A DNA stretch of 34,633 nucleotides from DATHVI01 sp035461385 (GCA_035461385.1 DATHVI010000151.1:1-34633), one strand, 5' to 3'. Counted from the first letter of the stretch, positions 1 to 8,099 are shown. Notes: a model not told the origin generated them from the letters alone. Program-made: numbers and translations.

Positions 1-175
1 TCAGCTCGCGGGCCTGCTTCGACTCCGGGTTGCTGGTGACGTCGCTCTCCGGTGAGAGCGCGTCCCCGAGCAAAGCGCCGACGAGGACGAAGCCGACGAC
101 GACGGCGAGCCCCCAGATCAGGAGGACGCGCCGGGGTCGCCGGATGGCGATTTCTGCAAGACGGCGAGGGCTCAA
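1..175 (-). CDS. MMPL-family (RND) membrane transporter, N-terminal fragment cut by window edge
   Basis: The minus frame reads a basic N-terminus (RRPRR), one hydrophobic helix (LIWGLAVVVGFVLVGALLG), then SPESDVTSNPESKQAREL, and runs off the window. Basic start, first transmembrane helix, then a TSNPES-x-QA segment opening the large periplasmic loop is the signature start of actinobacterial MMPL proteins, which export lipids or other hydrophobic compounds using the proton gradient. I chose the TTG at the given end because it puts the usual 10-15 residues before the helix. An in-frame GTG at 238 would add 21 residues. Neither has a convincing ribosome binding site. Only about 58 residues are visible, so substrate cannot be inferred. 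Confidence 0.6.
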   Translation of the reverse strand, partial: MSPRRLAEIAIRRPRRVLLIWGLAVVVGFVLVGALLGDALSPESDVTSNPESKQAREL

Positions 176-502
176 GCGGTCAAGCCGGGATCGTTTTTCC
201 CGAACCAGCCCGATGCTACGCCTGAAATCGCGGCGCACAAGCGCCCCGGGCAGGTTCCGTACAAACCCGCACCCTGCTCGCGCGGCAAGCCCCGTCGCCG
301 GCGCCGCGGTGATCGATGCCGCAACCGTTGCCGCGGCGCGGGCCTCAGCCGAGCAGCTTCGCCTTCTGGGCCGCGAGCTCCTCGTCGCTGAGGACGCCCT
401 GCGCGTGCAGATCAGGTAGCGGACCTCCGAGCGGTCGAATACCGACGTAGTTCCCCGAACGTAGATCTGCGGGATTTCGGCGATTGCCTCACGCTTTGCG
501 GA
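176..502. other. Non-coding stretch between MMPL gene and NHL gene
   Basis: No convincing intact gene. Base composition is patchier and more AT-rich than the surroundings (for example around 190-215 and 430-480), unlike coding DNA here. It holds the broken SHOCT gene tail listed separately and should contain the promoters of the minus-strand MMPL gene and plus-strand NHL gene. An open plus frame covering 30-419 has Ser/Arg/Thr-rich low-complexity translation and overlaps the MMPL frame, so I do not accept it. Confidence 0.6.
345..419 (-). pseudogene. Orphan SHOCT-domain tail, duplicate of the 3' end of the SHOCT gene at 1873
   Basis: On the minus strand this reads LPDLHAQGVLSDEELAAQKA followed by KLLG and a stop. 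It is the SHOCT (short C-terminal) helix pair and matches the last 24 residues of the intact gene at 1873-2355 except A to P and F to L. At DNA level positions 345-410 match 1873-1938 with one mismatch in 66. Upstream in frame there is no ATG or GTG before a stop near 490, so this is a remnant and not a small gene. Both copies point the same way and flank the NHL-repeat gene. Confidence 0.75.
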
Positions 503-1813
503 GTGGGAAAGTGGGGCATTCCCGGTGCTCTGATCAGCGACCATCCTCGTAGCCTTCGGTCGCCCCTGGGATCCGACCGCCGAAGCCGGCTGCCGTGGCT
601 GGGCGCCTTGCTCGCCGCCTTCGTGCTCGCGGGCGTTGTCGCCGCGCCCGCCAAGGCGGACTACCAGTTCGCGGGAACTTGGGGGAGCGAGGGCTCGGAG
701 CCGGGGGAGTTCCTGTTCCCGTACGGCGTCGCCGTCGACCCGTCCTCGGACGACGTCTACGTCGCGGACAGCGGCAACGACCGGATCCAGAGGTTTACGT
801 CAACCGGCGGGTTCCTCGACGAGTGGGGGAGCTTGGGCGCGGGCGAGGGGCAGTTTGACTTCCCCCAGGGGGTGGCCATCAACCCCTCCGGGGACGAGAT
901 CTACGTCGCCGATACGCTCAACGACCGAATCCAGAGGTTCGCCCCGAGCACTGAGTTCCTCGACGAGTGGGGAAGCGCGGGAGCGGACGCGGGACAGTTC
1001 GATCTCCCCTACGGCGTCGCCGTCGCACCCGCCACGGGCGACGTCTACGTCGCCGACAGCGGCAACGACCGGATCCAGCGGTTCGATGCCGATGGGACCT
1101 TCCTCGGCCAGTGGGGAGGATCCGGCACCGGCGAGGGCGAGTTCGACTTCCCCGAGGGCGTCGCCGTCAGCTCGTCGGGCCAGGTCTACGTCGCCGACAC
1201 CTTCAACGACCGGATCCAGAGGTTCACGTCAGCCGGCGGCTTCCTCGGCGAGTGGGGGAGCTTCGGCACCGGCGAGGGCGAGCTCCGCGCCCCCGAAGGG
1301 ATTGCAGTCGACGCCGCCTCGGGCGAGGTCTTCGTCGCCGATACCTTCAACCATCGGATCCAGAAGTTCAGCGCCGCCGGCGCCTTCCTCGACGGGTGGG
1401 GAAGCCTCGGCACGGACCCGGGTCAGCTCACGTTCCCCCAGGGCGTCGCGGTCAATCCCTCCTCGGGGGAGGTCTACGTCGTCGAGCCCAACAACTACCG
1501 GGTTCAGCGCTTCACCGCGCCGCCGCCTCCACCGCCCGCCGTCGTCCCGCGGGCCAGGATCACCGCCGGGCCGAGCGGCAAGACGCGGCGGCGGACGGCG
1601 CGGTTCAAGTTCCGCGCCAACGTCGCGAACGCGAGCTTCGACTGCAGGCTGGGCGGTCAGCGCGTGCGCCCCGGGCTCGACCGCTGGCGGCCGTGCTCCT
1701 CGCCGAAGCGCTACCGCAACCTGAAGCCGGGCCGCAAGCTGTTCCAGGTTCGCGCCACCCGCAACGAGACGACCGGTCCGCCGGCGAAGCGGCGCTGGCG
1801 GATCATCCGGTAG
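503..1813 (+). CDS. Secreted NHL-repeat beta-propeller protein
   Basis: After a long basic n-region (SDRRSR) comes a hydrophobic stretch and an APAKA cleavage site near residue 52, so the protein is probably exported. Residues about 54-340 hold six NHL repeats with a recurring GVAV-DP-G-VYVADSGNDRIQRF pattern, enough for one six-bladed propeller. A short proline run follows, then a basic C-terminal domain of about 95 residues with two cysteines (FDCRLGG and PCSSPKRY) and a FQVRAT strand, resembling Ig/fibronectin-like domains common in Thermoleophilia exported proteins. The start is a GTG with only a weak upstream GCGGAG. NHL propellers usually bind proteins or other ligands; no catalytic residue is visible. 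Its ligand is unknown. Confidence 0.85.
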   Translation: MGKWGIPGALISDHPRSLRSPLGSDRRSRLPWLGALLAAFVLAGVVAAPAKADYQFAGTWGSEGSEPGEFLFPYGVAVDPSSDDVYVADSGNDRIQRFTSTGGFLDEWGSLGAGEGQFDFPQGVAINPSGDEIYVADTLNDRIQRFAPSTEFLDEWGSAGADAGQFDLPYGVAVAPATGDVYVADSGNDRIQRFDADGTFLGQWGGSGTGEGEFDFPEGVAVSSSGQVYVADTFNDRIQRFTSAGGFLGEWGSFGTGEGELRAPEGIAVDAASGEVFVADTFNHRIQKFSAAGAFLDGWGSLGTDPGQLTFPQGVAVNPSSGEVYVVEPNNYRVQRFTAPPPPPPAVVPRARITAGPSGKTRRRTARFKFRANVANASFDCRLGGQRVRPGLDRWRPCSSPKRYRNLKPGRKLFQVRATRNETTGPPAKRRWRIIR

Positions 1814-1872
1814 GCGCCGCGCGAACCGCGCCCGGTCCGGACCCGGTCGGGGTGCGGGTTACCTGAGCGCGA

Positions 1873-2355
1873 TCAGCCGAGCAGCTTCGCCTTCTGGGCC
1901 GCGAACTCCTCGTCGCTGAGGACGCCCTGCGCGTGCAGGTCGGCGAGCTGCGTCAGCTGCGCGGCGACGTCCTGGCCCTGCGGCGCGGGGGCTGCCGGAG
2001 CGCCCATCCCGACGAAGCTGTCGGCGGCATCGCCGAACAGCTGGCGCATCGTCGCCCGGCCGCTGTCGTCGGCGACGGTCGCGTAGGCCCAGGTCTTCTG
2101 GGGGTCGTCCGGGTCGTACCAGACCGGGTAACGGTCGCCCTGGCGGGGGATCTCGACCCGGGAGACGGTCGTCTTCTTCTCGGCGTCGAACGCCGGGCCG
2201 CCGTCGAGCGGCTCGACCCGGAAGACCATCTTCACCCGCGGGTTGTCGTTGACGGTCATCCCGGTGTCCTGGACCGAGATCACGGTGCCGACGCCCTTGG
2301 CGCCGGTCTGGAAGAGGTCCTGCGCCTGCTTGCGCTTGCTCTTGAACAGTCCCAT
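1873..2355 (-). CDS. SHOCT-domain protein with N-terminal DUF3592-like beta domain
   Basis: 160 residues. The start ATG has a clear AGGAG eight nucleotides upstream; the reading frame stays open further upstream but that part is antisense to the next gene. The N-terminus is KSKRKQAQDLF, then a beta-rich region (GTVISVQDTGMTVNDNPRVK ... PVWYDPDDPQKTW) of the kind found in DUF3592-like proteins, then an Ala/Pro/Gln linker and a C-terminal SHOCT helix pair (LADLHAQGVLSDEEFAAQKA). No signal peptide or membrane helix is seen. SHOCT domains are short oligomerisation-type tails on many bacterial proteins. The molecular role is not known. Its last 66 nt are duplicated at 345-410. Confidence 0.85.
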   Translation of the reverse strand: MGLFKSKRKQAQDLFQTGAKGVGTVISVQDTGMTVNDNPRVKMVFRVEPLDGGPAFDAEKKTTVSRVEIPRQGDRYPVWYDPDDPQKTWAYATVADDSGRATMRQLFGDAADSFVGMGAPAAPAPQGQDVAAQLTQLADLHAQGVLSDEEFAAQKAKLLG

Positions 2356-2405
2356 CCGTTGCTCCTGTCTGGAGAGGGTGGGCGGTCGCGCCGCCGGCCG
2401 TAACC

Positions 2406-3851
2406 CTACCCGGCGCGCCGCTTGACTAGCCGGACCCGCTTCGCGAGGGTTCGCTCCCGGCCTCCGACCGGGCGGAAGGTCACCTTGACCCGGACCCGGG
2501 CGCGGCCGGTCGCTTCGAGCCGCCTCAGCTTCCGCCCCCGCGGCTTCACCCGCAGCCGCACCGTGCGCGCCCGGGCGGTGCTCGCCCGCGATCGCCTCAC
2601 CGCGCGCCCGCGCAGGACGAGCCTCCCCTCGCCGGGGACGGTCGCCGGAAGCCGGGCGGTGCCCCGCTTGCGCTTCCGCTTCGCCTTCCCGAGCCTGAAC
2701 AGGTTCGATGCCGGGCGGACCTCGATCGTCACCGCGGCGGTGTCCGAGCCGAGTGAGTTCGCGGCCGAGGCGGTGAAGCCGTCCTGCCCGAAGAACCCGC
2801 GCCGCGGGGTGTAGGTGACGGTCCCGCGCGCCGCGCGAAGGTTCGAGAGCGTCCCGTTCGCGGCCGCGGAGGCGATTGCGTGCTTGAGCCCGCTCCCGGC
2901 GCAGTCGAGCCGGATCTCGACCGGCTCGGCGTGGCGGCTCGAGACCGCGACTCCCGAGCACGCAGGAGGCGAGAGGATCGCGACGGCGACCCCGAACGGA
3001 TTGTCGGCGTCGGTGATGAACTCGGGGTCGACGTCGGTGCCGTCGAGCTTCGCCCTCGCCACCGTGTTGGCGCCGAAGTTCGTCCAGTAGACGTGCTCGC
3101 CGTCGACGGCGACGCCGGATGGCACGAAGACCCCCTCGGTGATGAACGCCTGCTGCTCGTTGCCGCCGTCGATGTCGGCGCGGCCGATCGAGAACGACCC
3201 GATCACGCCGTTCGTCCAGTAGACGTGGTCGCGGTCGACGGCGATCCCGATCGGGCTCGCGGGATCGGTGATGAAGCTCTGGTTGACGCCGGTGCCGTCG
3301 ACGTTCGCGCGCCCGATCGAGTTCGGGGTGCCGGCATTGGTCCAGAAGATGTGCTCGGCGTTGACGGCGACTCCGGTCGGGACGGCGCCGCCGGTGATGA
3401 AGCTCTGGTCGACCCCGCTGCCGTCGAGGGTGGCGCGGCCGATCGTCTCGCTCGCCTCCGCCGAGTTGGCCCAGTAGATGTGCTCGCCGTCAACCGCCAC
3501 CCCGCATGGCTCGTCGGCGCCGGTGATGAAGGTCGGGTCAACGTCCTCGCCGTCGAGCTCCGCCCGCCCGATCGAGTCGGTGACGGGATTCGCCCAGTAC
3601 ACGTATTCCCCGTCGGCGGCGACCCCGCACGGCAGGTCGGCGGCGATCAGCGTGTGGTTGACGCTTCCGCCTGAGAGCGTCGCGCTGCCGATCGCGCTCG
3701 TCGTCCCGGTGTTCGCCCAGAAGATCTCCGCCGCGGCCGCGGGAGCGAACGCGAGCCCGGCGACCGTCGCCGCGACCACGAGCGCCGCCGTCCGCAGGCC
3801 GCGCCCACCGTGCCGCGTCCGGCCCGCGCGCCCGTCCTTGCTTCCCCCCAT
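2406..3851 (-). CDS. Secreted YWTD-type (LDL-receptor-like) propeller with Ig-like domain and basic tail
   Basis: 481 residues starting at an ATG with GGAGGAG just upstream. A twin-basic N-terminus precedes a hydrophobic signal segment ending FAPAAAA near residue 42. Residues about 43-296 hold six repeats of GVAVDGEHVYWTN followed by IGRA-LDG, the YWTD/LDLR class-B propeller pattern. An Ig/cadherin-like module follows (TYTPRRGFFGQDGFTASAAN). The last 95 residues are strongly basic (RKRKRGTARL ... RVRLVKRRAG) and share a pattern with the tail of the delta-60 protein at 30722. Likely a surface or exported binding protein. No enzymatic motif is visible and the ligand is unknown. Confidence 0.88.
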   Translation of the reverse strand: MGGSKDGRAGRTRHGGRGLRTAALVVAATVAGLAFAPAAAAEIFWANTGTTSAIGSATLSGGSVNHTLIAADLPCGVAADGEYVYWANPVTDSIGRAELDGEDVDPTFITGADEPCGVAVDGEHIYWANSAEASETIGRATLDGSGVDQSFITGGAVPTGVAVNAEHIFWTNAGTPNSIGRANVDGTGVNQSFITDPASPIGIAVDRDHVYWTNGVIGSFSIGRADIDGGNEQQAFITEGVFVPSGVAVDGEHVYWTNFGANTVARAKLDGTDVDPEFITDADNPFGVAVAILSPPACSGVAVSSRHAEPVEIRLDCAGSGLKHAIASAAANGTLSNLRAARGTVTYTPRRGFFGQDGFTASAANSLGSDTAAVTIEVRPASNLFRLGKAKRKRKRGTARLPATVPGEGRLVLRGRAVRRSRASTARARTVRLRVKPRGRKLRRLEATGRARVRVKVTFRPVGGRERTLAKRVRLVKRRAG

Positions 3852-3973
3852 GCTTGCTCCTCCAGTCCGTCGGTGTCCGAAGCGCGGCCAGGATAGGGCG
3901 CCGTACCGGCCGGGTCAAATCGTCTGGACGGATATCCGGGTCCGCGCCTCGGGCGGGCGCGGGCCTTAGGGCC

Positions 3974-4879
3974 CTAGACCGACGCCGGCGCGAGCGCCGT
4001 CACCCGGTCCGCGACCCAGTCGGTCGCGGCGATGTGCTTGTCCATCCCGAGCTGCTTGGGATCGAAGCCGAGCGCGAGCCCGACGAGTTGCGGGAGGTGG
4101 AGCACCGCGAGCCCGAGGTCGCGGCCGGCGACCTTCGCCGCCTCGGGCTGCTGCATGTCGAGGTTGAGGTGGCAGAGCGGGCACGGCGTCACCAGGCAGT
4201 CGGCGCCGGCGTCGAGGGCGTCGCCGATGTGGGTTCCGGCCTGGCGCAGGGAGGTCTCGCGGTTCATCGTGATCACCGGGAACCCGCAGCACTTGCGGGC
4301 GCCGTCGTACTCGACGATCTCGCCGCCCAGCGCCTCGATCACCAGCTCGAGGTAGAGGTCGCGCTGAGGGTGCTCCTCGTAGCCGATCCGGTGCTTGGGC
4401 CGGACGATGTAGCAGCCGTAGAAGGGCCCGACGCGGAGGCCGTCGAGCGGCCGGGTCACCTTCGCCTTCAGGGTGTCGAGGCCGTAGTCCTCGACCAGCA
4501 CCCAGAGGAAGTTCTTGTTCTCGAACCCCTGCTTGCCCTTGACGTACTCGAGCCCCTCGCCGGCGAGCGCCTCGTTGATGTGGGCGCGATAGGCGGAGTC
4601 GGCGTCGAGCCGCTGCTGGCACTCCGACTGGGCGCCCTGGCAGGTCGAGCAGATGTTCATCATCGCCAACCCGGTCTCCTGGGCGAGGGCGAAGGTGCGG
4701 GCGTTGAGCGTGTCGGCGAGCTCCTGGTTGTGCTCGGCGATCACCCCGGCGCCGCAGCAGTTCGCCCGGTCGAGCTCGACGAGCTCGATCCCGAGCCGCT
4801 CGGCGACCAGCGCCATCGAGCCGTGGAGCTCGGGCGTGAACCCCCGCGACACGCACCCCGGCCAGTAGGCCAATCTCAC
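3974..4879 (-). CDS. sdhE: HdrB-like (SdhE-type) third subunit of non-classical succinate dehydrogenase
   Basis: 301 residues with two CCG domains, the cysteine-rich fold of heterodisulfide reductase subunit B. The first has C9, C41-C42, C77 and C80; the second has C156, C197-C198, C233 and C236. Each CCG set is known in HdrB to bind a non-cubane [4Fe-4S] cluster or zinc. In archaea such as Sulfolobus and in several bacteria an HdrB-like protein (SdhE) replaces the classical SdhC anchor of succinate:quinone reductase and attaches the SdhAB dimer to the membrane. Its position directly after sdhA and sdhB supports that role. The start is GTG with a strong GGAGGAGGGG eight nucleotides upstream. 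The stop lies in a 10-bp palindrome (3967-3976). No transmembrane helix is seen. Confidence 0.88.
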   Translation of the reverse strand: MRLAYWPGCVSRGFTPELHGSMALVAERLGIELVELDRANCCGAGVIAEHNQELADTLNARTFALAQETGLAMMNICSTCQGAQSECQQRLDADSAYRAHINEALAGEGLEYVKGKQGFENKNFLWVLVEDYGLDTLKAKVTRPLDGLRVGPFYGCYIVRPKHRIGYEEHPQRDLYLELVIEALGGEIVEYDGARKCCGFPVITMNRETSLRQAGTHIGDALDAGADCLVTPCPLCHLNLDMQQPEAAKVAGRDLGLAVLHLPQLVGLALGFDPKQLGMDKHIAATDWVADRVTALAPASV

Positions 4880-4916
4880 AGGCCGTCCCCTCCTCCGCTC
4901 CCGTCGGGTATTCCGG

Positions 4917-5057
4917 CCGGCGGCGGTGCGCCGCCGGAGATGCAGGTGAGGCGGCGAAGCCGCCGCAGCGGACGCCCTGGCCCGAGGCTACGCCTCGGGC
5001 AATTGATGCTGCGACCCAGCGAGCCGAAGGCGAGCGGTCGGCCGGCGAAGCCGGCCG
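4917..5057. repeat. Cluster of four perfect hairpins with 3-nt loops in the sdhB-sdhE spacer
   Basis: Four perfect inverted repeats lie in 141 bases: 4917-4925/4929-4937 (9-bp stem, loop gtg), 4950-4955/4959-4964 (6 bp, loop gaa), 4980-4988/4992-5000 (9 bp, loop tac) and 5039-5046/5050-5057 (8 bp, loop gaa). The second sits in a 23-nt segment (4946-4968) found in inverted orientation twice upstream of hsp20 (18550-18572 and 18617-18639). In the mRNA these lie between the sdhB stop and the sdhE ribosome binding site. They could stabilise or attenuate the transcript, or be mobile palindromic repeats. No T-tract follows, so they are not typical intrinsic terminators. Confidence 0.75.
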
Positions 5058-5081
5058 CGGGGGCGACGGGGTAGTCGGTTC

Positions 5082-6338
5082 TCATGTCTCGCTTCCGCCC
5101 TCGGTGACCTTGTCGGTGTGCTGGCGGCCGCCGCCGACGACGGATGCCGCCGGGTCGGTGGCGGCGGGAGTTCCCTCGGCCGTCTCCCGCTGCGCGGTGG
5201 CGTCGCCGTCGCCCTCCTCGCCGGTGATGTAGAGGTTGAGCTCGGTGCGGTGCTCCTCGGCGTGCGCGTAGACCCGCTTGACGTGGTCCTGCGCGTCGCC
5301 CGGCAGCTTCTTGTGGATCCCCGGGATCAGCTTCGGCAGCGAGCGCATCTTCCCGGTCCTGATCCCGCGGATCGCGGTCGGGATCGATCCGAGCAGGCCC
5401 TTGATCGCGGCCGGCCTCGGCATCAGCTTGCCCTTGATCCCCTGGGCGTAGGACTCTTGGAGCAGCAGCGACTCGTCGAGCGTGCCCTTCTTCTCGATGA
5501 TCTGCGTGAACGCGGACTCGTGGCGGTGGCCGTTGTTGCGGTCGTTGATCCCTGCGTCGCCGGCCGCCCGGCGCAGCCGCATGATCTGATCCATCGGCGC
5601 GACGCCCTTCGGGCACGCGTCGACGCACTGGAAGCAGTGGGTGCAGTCGTAGATCCCGTGCGGGTCCTGGGCGAGGTCGTAGAGGCGCTCGGCCGTCTCG
5701 ACGTCGCGTGGGTCGCCGACGAACCGGTAGGCCTTCGCCAGCGCGGCGGGGCCGATGAAGTCGGGGTCGGCCTCCATCGACAGGCAGGCCGAGACGCAGG
5801 CGCCGCACTGGATGCAGGCGATCGTCTGGGTGATGTCGACCATCGACTCGGGCGGGACGACCCGCTCGCGCTCGGGCGGGTTGCCGTCGTCGAGCAGCCA
5901 CGGGGTGACCCGACGGACCTTCTCCCAGTGAGTCGACTCCATGTCGGTGACCAGGTCCTTGACCACCGGCATGTTGCCCATCGGCTCGACGACGATCGGG
6001 CGCGGCTCGCGCTCGGGGGCGCGCCCGGGCGGACTGGGGGCGACGCCGATCTCGTTCATCCGGTTGGCTCGCTCGTGGGCCTCGCCGATCTGGGTCAGGC
6101 AGGCGAGCGTCGACTGGCCGTTGATCTTCACCCCGCACGAGCCGCAGATCGCCGCCCGGCACGAGCAGCGGATGGCGAGCGACCCATCCTCGCGATCCTT
6201 CGCCTGGAGCAGGCCGTCGAGGACCGACAGCGTCGGGTCGAGCTCGACGTCGAACTGCTGCCAGTAGGGCCCCTGCGGCGCTCCGTCGGCGTCGGCGTCG
6301 GGCTTGAAGCGGCGAACCTTGAGCGTGTACTCAGCCAT
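5082..6338 (-). CDS. sdhB: Succinate dehydrogenase / fumarate reductase iron-sulfur subunit, non-classical type
   Basis: 418 residues, against about 240 for classical SdhB. The N-terminal ferredoxin domain has [2Fe-2S] cysteines C60, C65, C68 and C80 (CRAAICGSCG). The C-terminal ferredoxin domain has CIQCGACVSAC (C175, C178, C181, C185) and CTHCFQCVDACPKG (C232, C235, C238, C242). Classical SdhB lacks a cysteine at the C235 position. The extra one suggests that the usual [3Fe-4S] centre may be a second [4Fe-4S], as reported for Sulfolobus-type SQRs. An insert of about 75 residues lies between the domains and a C-terminal extension of about 150 residues ends in a low-complexity tail. It passes electrons from SdhA FAD toward quinone. 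Start ATG 48 bases after the sdhA stop; TAGGGT at 6351-6356 could be an internal promoter. Confidence 0.93.
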   Translation of the reverse strand: MAEYTLKVRRFKPDADADGAPQGPYWQQFDVELDPTLSVLDGLLQAKDREDGSLAIRCSCRAAICGSCGVKINGQSTLACLTQIGEAHERANRMNEIGVAPSPPGRAPEREPRPIVVEPMGNMPVVKDLVTDMESTHWEKVRRVTPWLLDDGNPPERERVVPPESMVDITQTIACIQCGACVSACLSMEADPDFIGPAALAKAYRFVGDPRDVETAERLYDLAQDPHGIYDCTHCFQCVDACPKGVAPMDQIMRLRRAAGDAGINDRNNGHRHESAFTQIIEKKGTLDESLLLQESYAQGIKGKLMPRPAAIKGLLGSIPTAIRGIRTGKMRSLPKLIPGIHKKLPGDAQDHVKRVYAHAEEHRTELNLYITGEEGDGDATAQRETAEGTPAATDPAASVVGGGRQHTDKVTEGGSET

Positions 6339-6386
6339 GCCTCGTGCCCGACCCTAGCGGGTATCGCGTCCCGACCTGCCGTCCCA

Positions 6387-8072
6387 TCAGTAGGTGCGCG
6401 CCTCGGGCTGCCACTGGGTGATCGTCACCTCGGAGTAGCCGATCCGGGGCCCATCGGTGTCGCGGCGAAGGTCGATGTGCTTGAGCCACTCGTCGTCGTT
6501 TCGCTCCGGGTAATCGGTCCGGTACTGGGCTCCGCGGCTCTCGGTCCGGTGGAGCGCGCCGACGCAGGTGCACTCGGCGTTGTCGAGCATGAACCCGAGC
6601 TCGAGCGCCCCGAGGACGTCCTGGTTGAAGACGTTGCCGCGGTCGTCGATGTAGGCGGTCTCTGCCTCCTCCTGGAGGCGCTTCACGGTCTCGAGCGCGG
6701 TCTGGATCCCCTGCTCGTCGCGGAACACGGCGACGTGGCGGTCCATCGTCTCGCCGAGCTCCTTGCGGATCTCCGAGATCCGGCGCCCCGACCCGCGCTC
6801 GCGGCCGACGACCGCGGCGATCAGCCGCTCCTCGTCGGCGAGCACCGCCCTCGAGGGCCGTCCCGGGTCGGTCCGCTTCGCCCGCGCGGCGGCGTGCTCG
6901 CCCGAGCGGCGACCGAAGATCAGCGTGTCGAGGAGCGAGTTCGCGCCGAGCCGGTTGCCGCCGTGGACGGAGACGCAGGCGACCTCCCCGGCGGCGTACA
7001 GGCCCGGGATCTCGGTCGCGCCCCAGACGTCGGTCTTCACCCCGCCCATCGTGTAGTGGTTGCCGGGCTTGATGTGGATCGGCTCGCGGGTGATGTCGAC
7101 GCCGGCGAAGTCGCGGCCGACGAGGACGATCTCGCGCAGGGCCTCGTGGATCCGCTTGCGGGGGACGACGGTGATGTCGAGCGCGACGGTGCCATCGGGA
7201 AAGCCCCTGCCCTCGCTGATCTCGGTCTGCTCGGCGCGGGAGACGACGTCACGCGAGGCGAGCTCCATCTTGCTCGGCGCGTAGCGCTCCATGAACCGCT
7301 CGCCGTTCGCGTTCAGCAGGTGGGCGCCCTCGCCGCGGGCGCCTTCGGTGATCAGGAAGCCCTTGCCGGCTAGGGTCGTCGGGTGGTACTGGATCATCTC
7401 CATGTCCGACAGCGGGGCCCCGGCCCGGTAGGCCATCGCGATCCCGTCGCCCGTGCAGATCAGCGCGTTCGTGGTCGGCTGCCACACCTGTCCGTTGCCG
7501 CCGGTCGCGACGATCACGTTCTTCGCCTCGAACAGCTCCATCGAGCCGTCGCGGACGTTGCGCATCACCGCGCCGACGCAGTTGCCGTCGTCGTCGAGCG
7601 CGAGCGAGGTGCAGAAGTACTCCTCGTAGCGCTCGACCTGATCCGAATGCTTCATCAGCTGCTCGTAGAGCACGTGCATGATCGCCTGGCCGGTGATGTC
7701 GGCGACGTAGTAGGTCCGCGCCTGCGAGGCGCCGCCGAACGCCCGCGTGCCGAGCTTGCCCTCCTCGTTGCGGTGGAAGGGGACGCCGAGGTGCTCGAGA
7801 TGGAGGATCTCGTTCGGCGCCTCGCGGGTCATCACCTCGATCGCGTGCTGGTCGCCGAGGTAGTCGGAGCCCTTGACGGTGTCGAAGGCGTGCGACTCCC
7901 AGCTGTCGTCCTCCTGCAGCGCGGCGTTGATCCCGCCCTGGGCGGCGTTCGAGTGCGAGCGCACCGGGTGGACCTTGGAGACGATCGCGACGGACACTCC
8001 CGCCTCGGCGGCGGCGAGGGCCGCGCGTTGCCCGGCTAGCCCCGCTCCTATCACCACCACGTCGTGACGCAT
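6387..8072 (-). CDS. sdhA: Succinate dehydrogenase / fumarate reductase flavoprotein subunit
   Basis: 561 residues. An N-terminal FAD Rossmann motif (VVIGAGLAGQRAA) is followed by RSHSNAAQGG, where H40 is the expected covalent FAD attachment histidine. HPTTLAGKGFLITEGARGEG, REPIHIKPGNHYTMGG and GEVACVSVHGGNRLGANSLLD are conserved dicarboxylate-site and FAD-binding segments. The enzyme oxidises succinate to fumarate in the TCA cycle or runs in reverse. It is first in an sdhA-sdhB-sdhE order on the minus strand. No SdhC/SdhD cytochrome b anchor is present. No Shine-Dalgarno precedes the ATG; instead TAGGAT ends nine bases upstream, suggesting a leaderless mRNA. Confidence 0.96.
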   Translation of the reverse strand: MRHDVVVIGAGLAGQRAALAAAEAGVSVAIVSKVHPVRSHSNAAQGGINAALQEDDSWESHAFDTVKGSDYLGDQHAIEVMTREAPNEILHLEHLGVPFHRNEEGKLGTRAFGGASQARTYYVADITGQAIMHVLYEQLMKHSDQVERYEEYFCTSLALDDDGNCVGAVMRNVRDGSMELFEAKNVIVATGGNGQVWQPTTNALICTGDGIAMAYRAGAPLSDMEMIQYHPTTLAGKGFLITEGARGEGAHLLNANGERFMERYAPSKMELASRDVVSRAEQTEISEGRGFPDGTVALDITVVPRKRIHEALREIVLVGRDFAGVDITREPIHIKPGNHYTMGGVKTDVWGATEIPGLYAAGEVACVSVHGGNRLGANSLLDTLIFGRRSGEHAAARAKRTDPGRPSRAVLADEERLIAAVVGRERGSGRRISEIRKELGETMDRHVAVFRDEQGIQTALETVKRLQEEAETAYIDDRGNVFNQDVLGALELGFMLDNAECTCVGALHRTESRGAQYRTDYPERNDDEWLKHIDLRRDTDGPRIGYSEVTITQWQPEARTY

Positions 8073-8081
8073 CTGGGCGCG

Positions 8082-8087
8082 ATCCTA
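8082..8087 (-). promoter_or_regulatory. Putative -10 element of a leaderless sdhA transcript
   Basis: TAGGAT on the minus strand, nine bases before the sdhA ATG, in the 27-base gap after the M50 gene. No Shine-Dalgarno lies between. No clear -35 is visible. Confidence 0.45.
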
Positions 8088-8099
8088 TTGAGTCGCGCG

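Noticed and set aside
30..419. 129-codon plus-strand open frame at the left edge
   Set aside because: Ser/Arg/Thr-rich translation with no domain, overlapping the MMPL N-terminus and the SHOCT tail on the other strand.
1833..1842. GGTCCGGACC palindrome between the NHL and SHOCT genes as a terminator
   Set aside because: A loopless 10-bp palindrome without T-tract cannot form a useful hairpin and is common in GC-rich DNA.
5118..7373. 751-codon plus-strand open frame across sdhB and sdhA
   Set aside because: It is antisense to two well-supported SDH genes; its Val/Asp/Leu/Arg-rich translation is the mirror of high-GC coding DNA.
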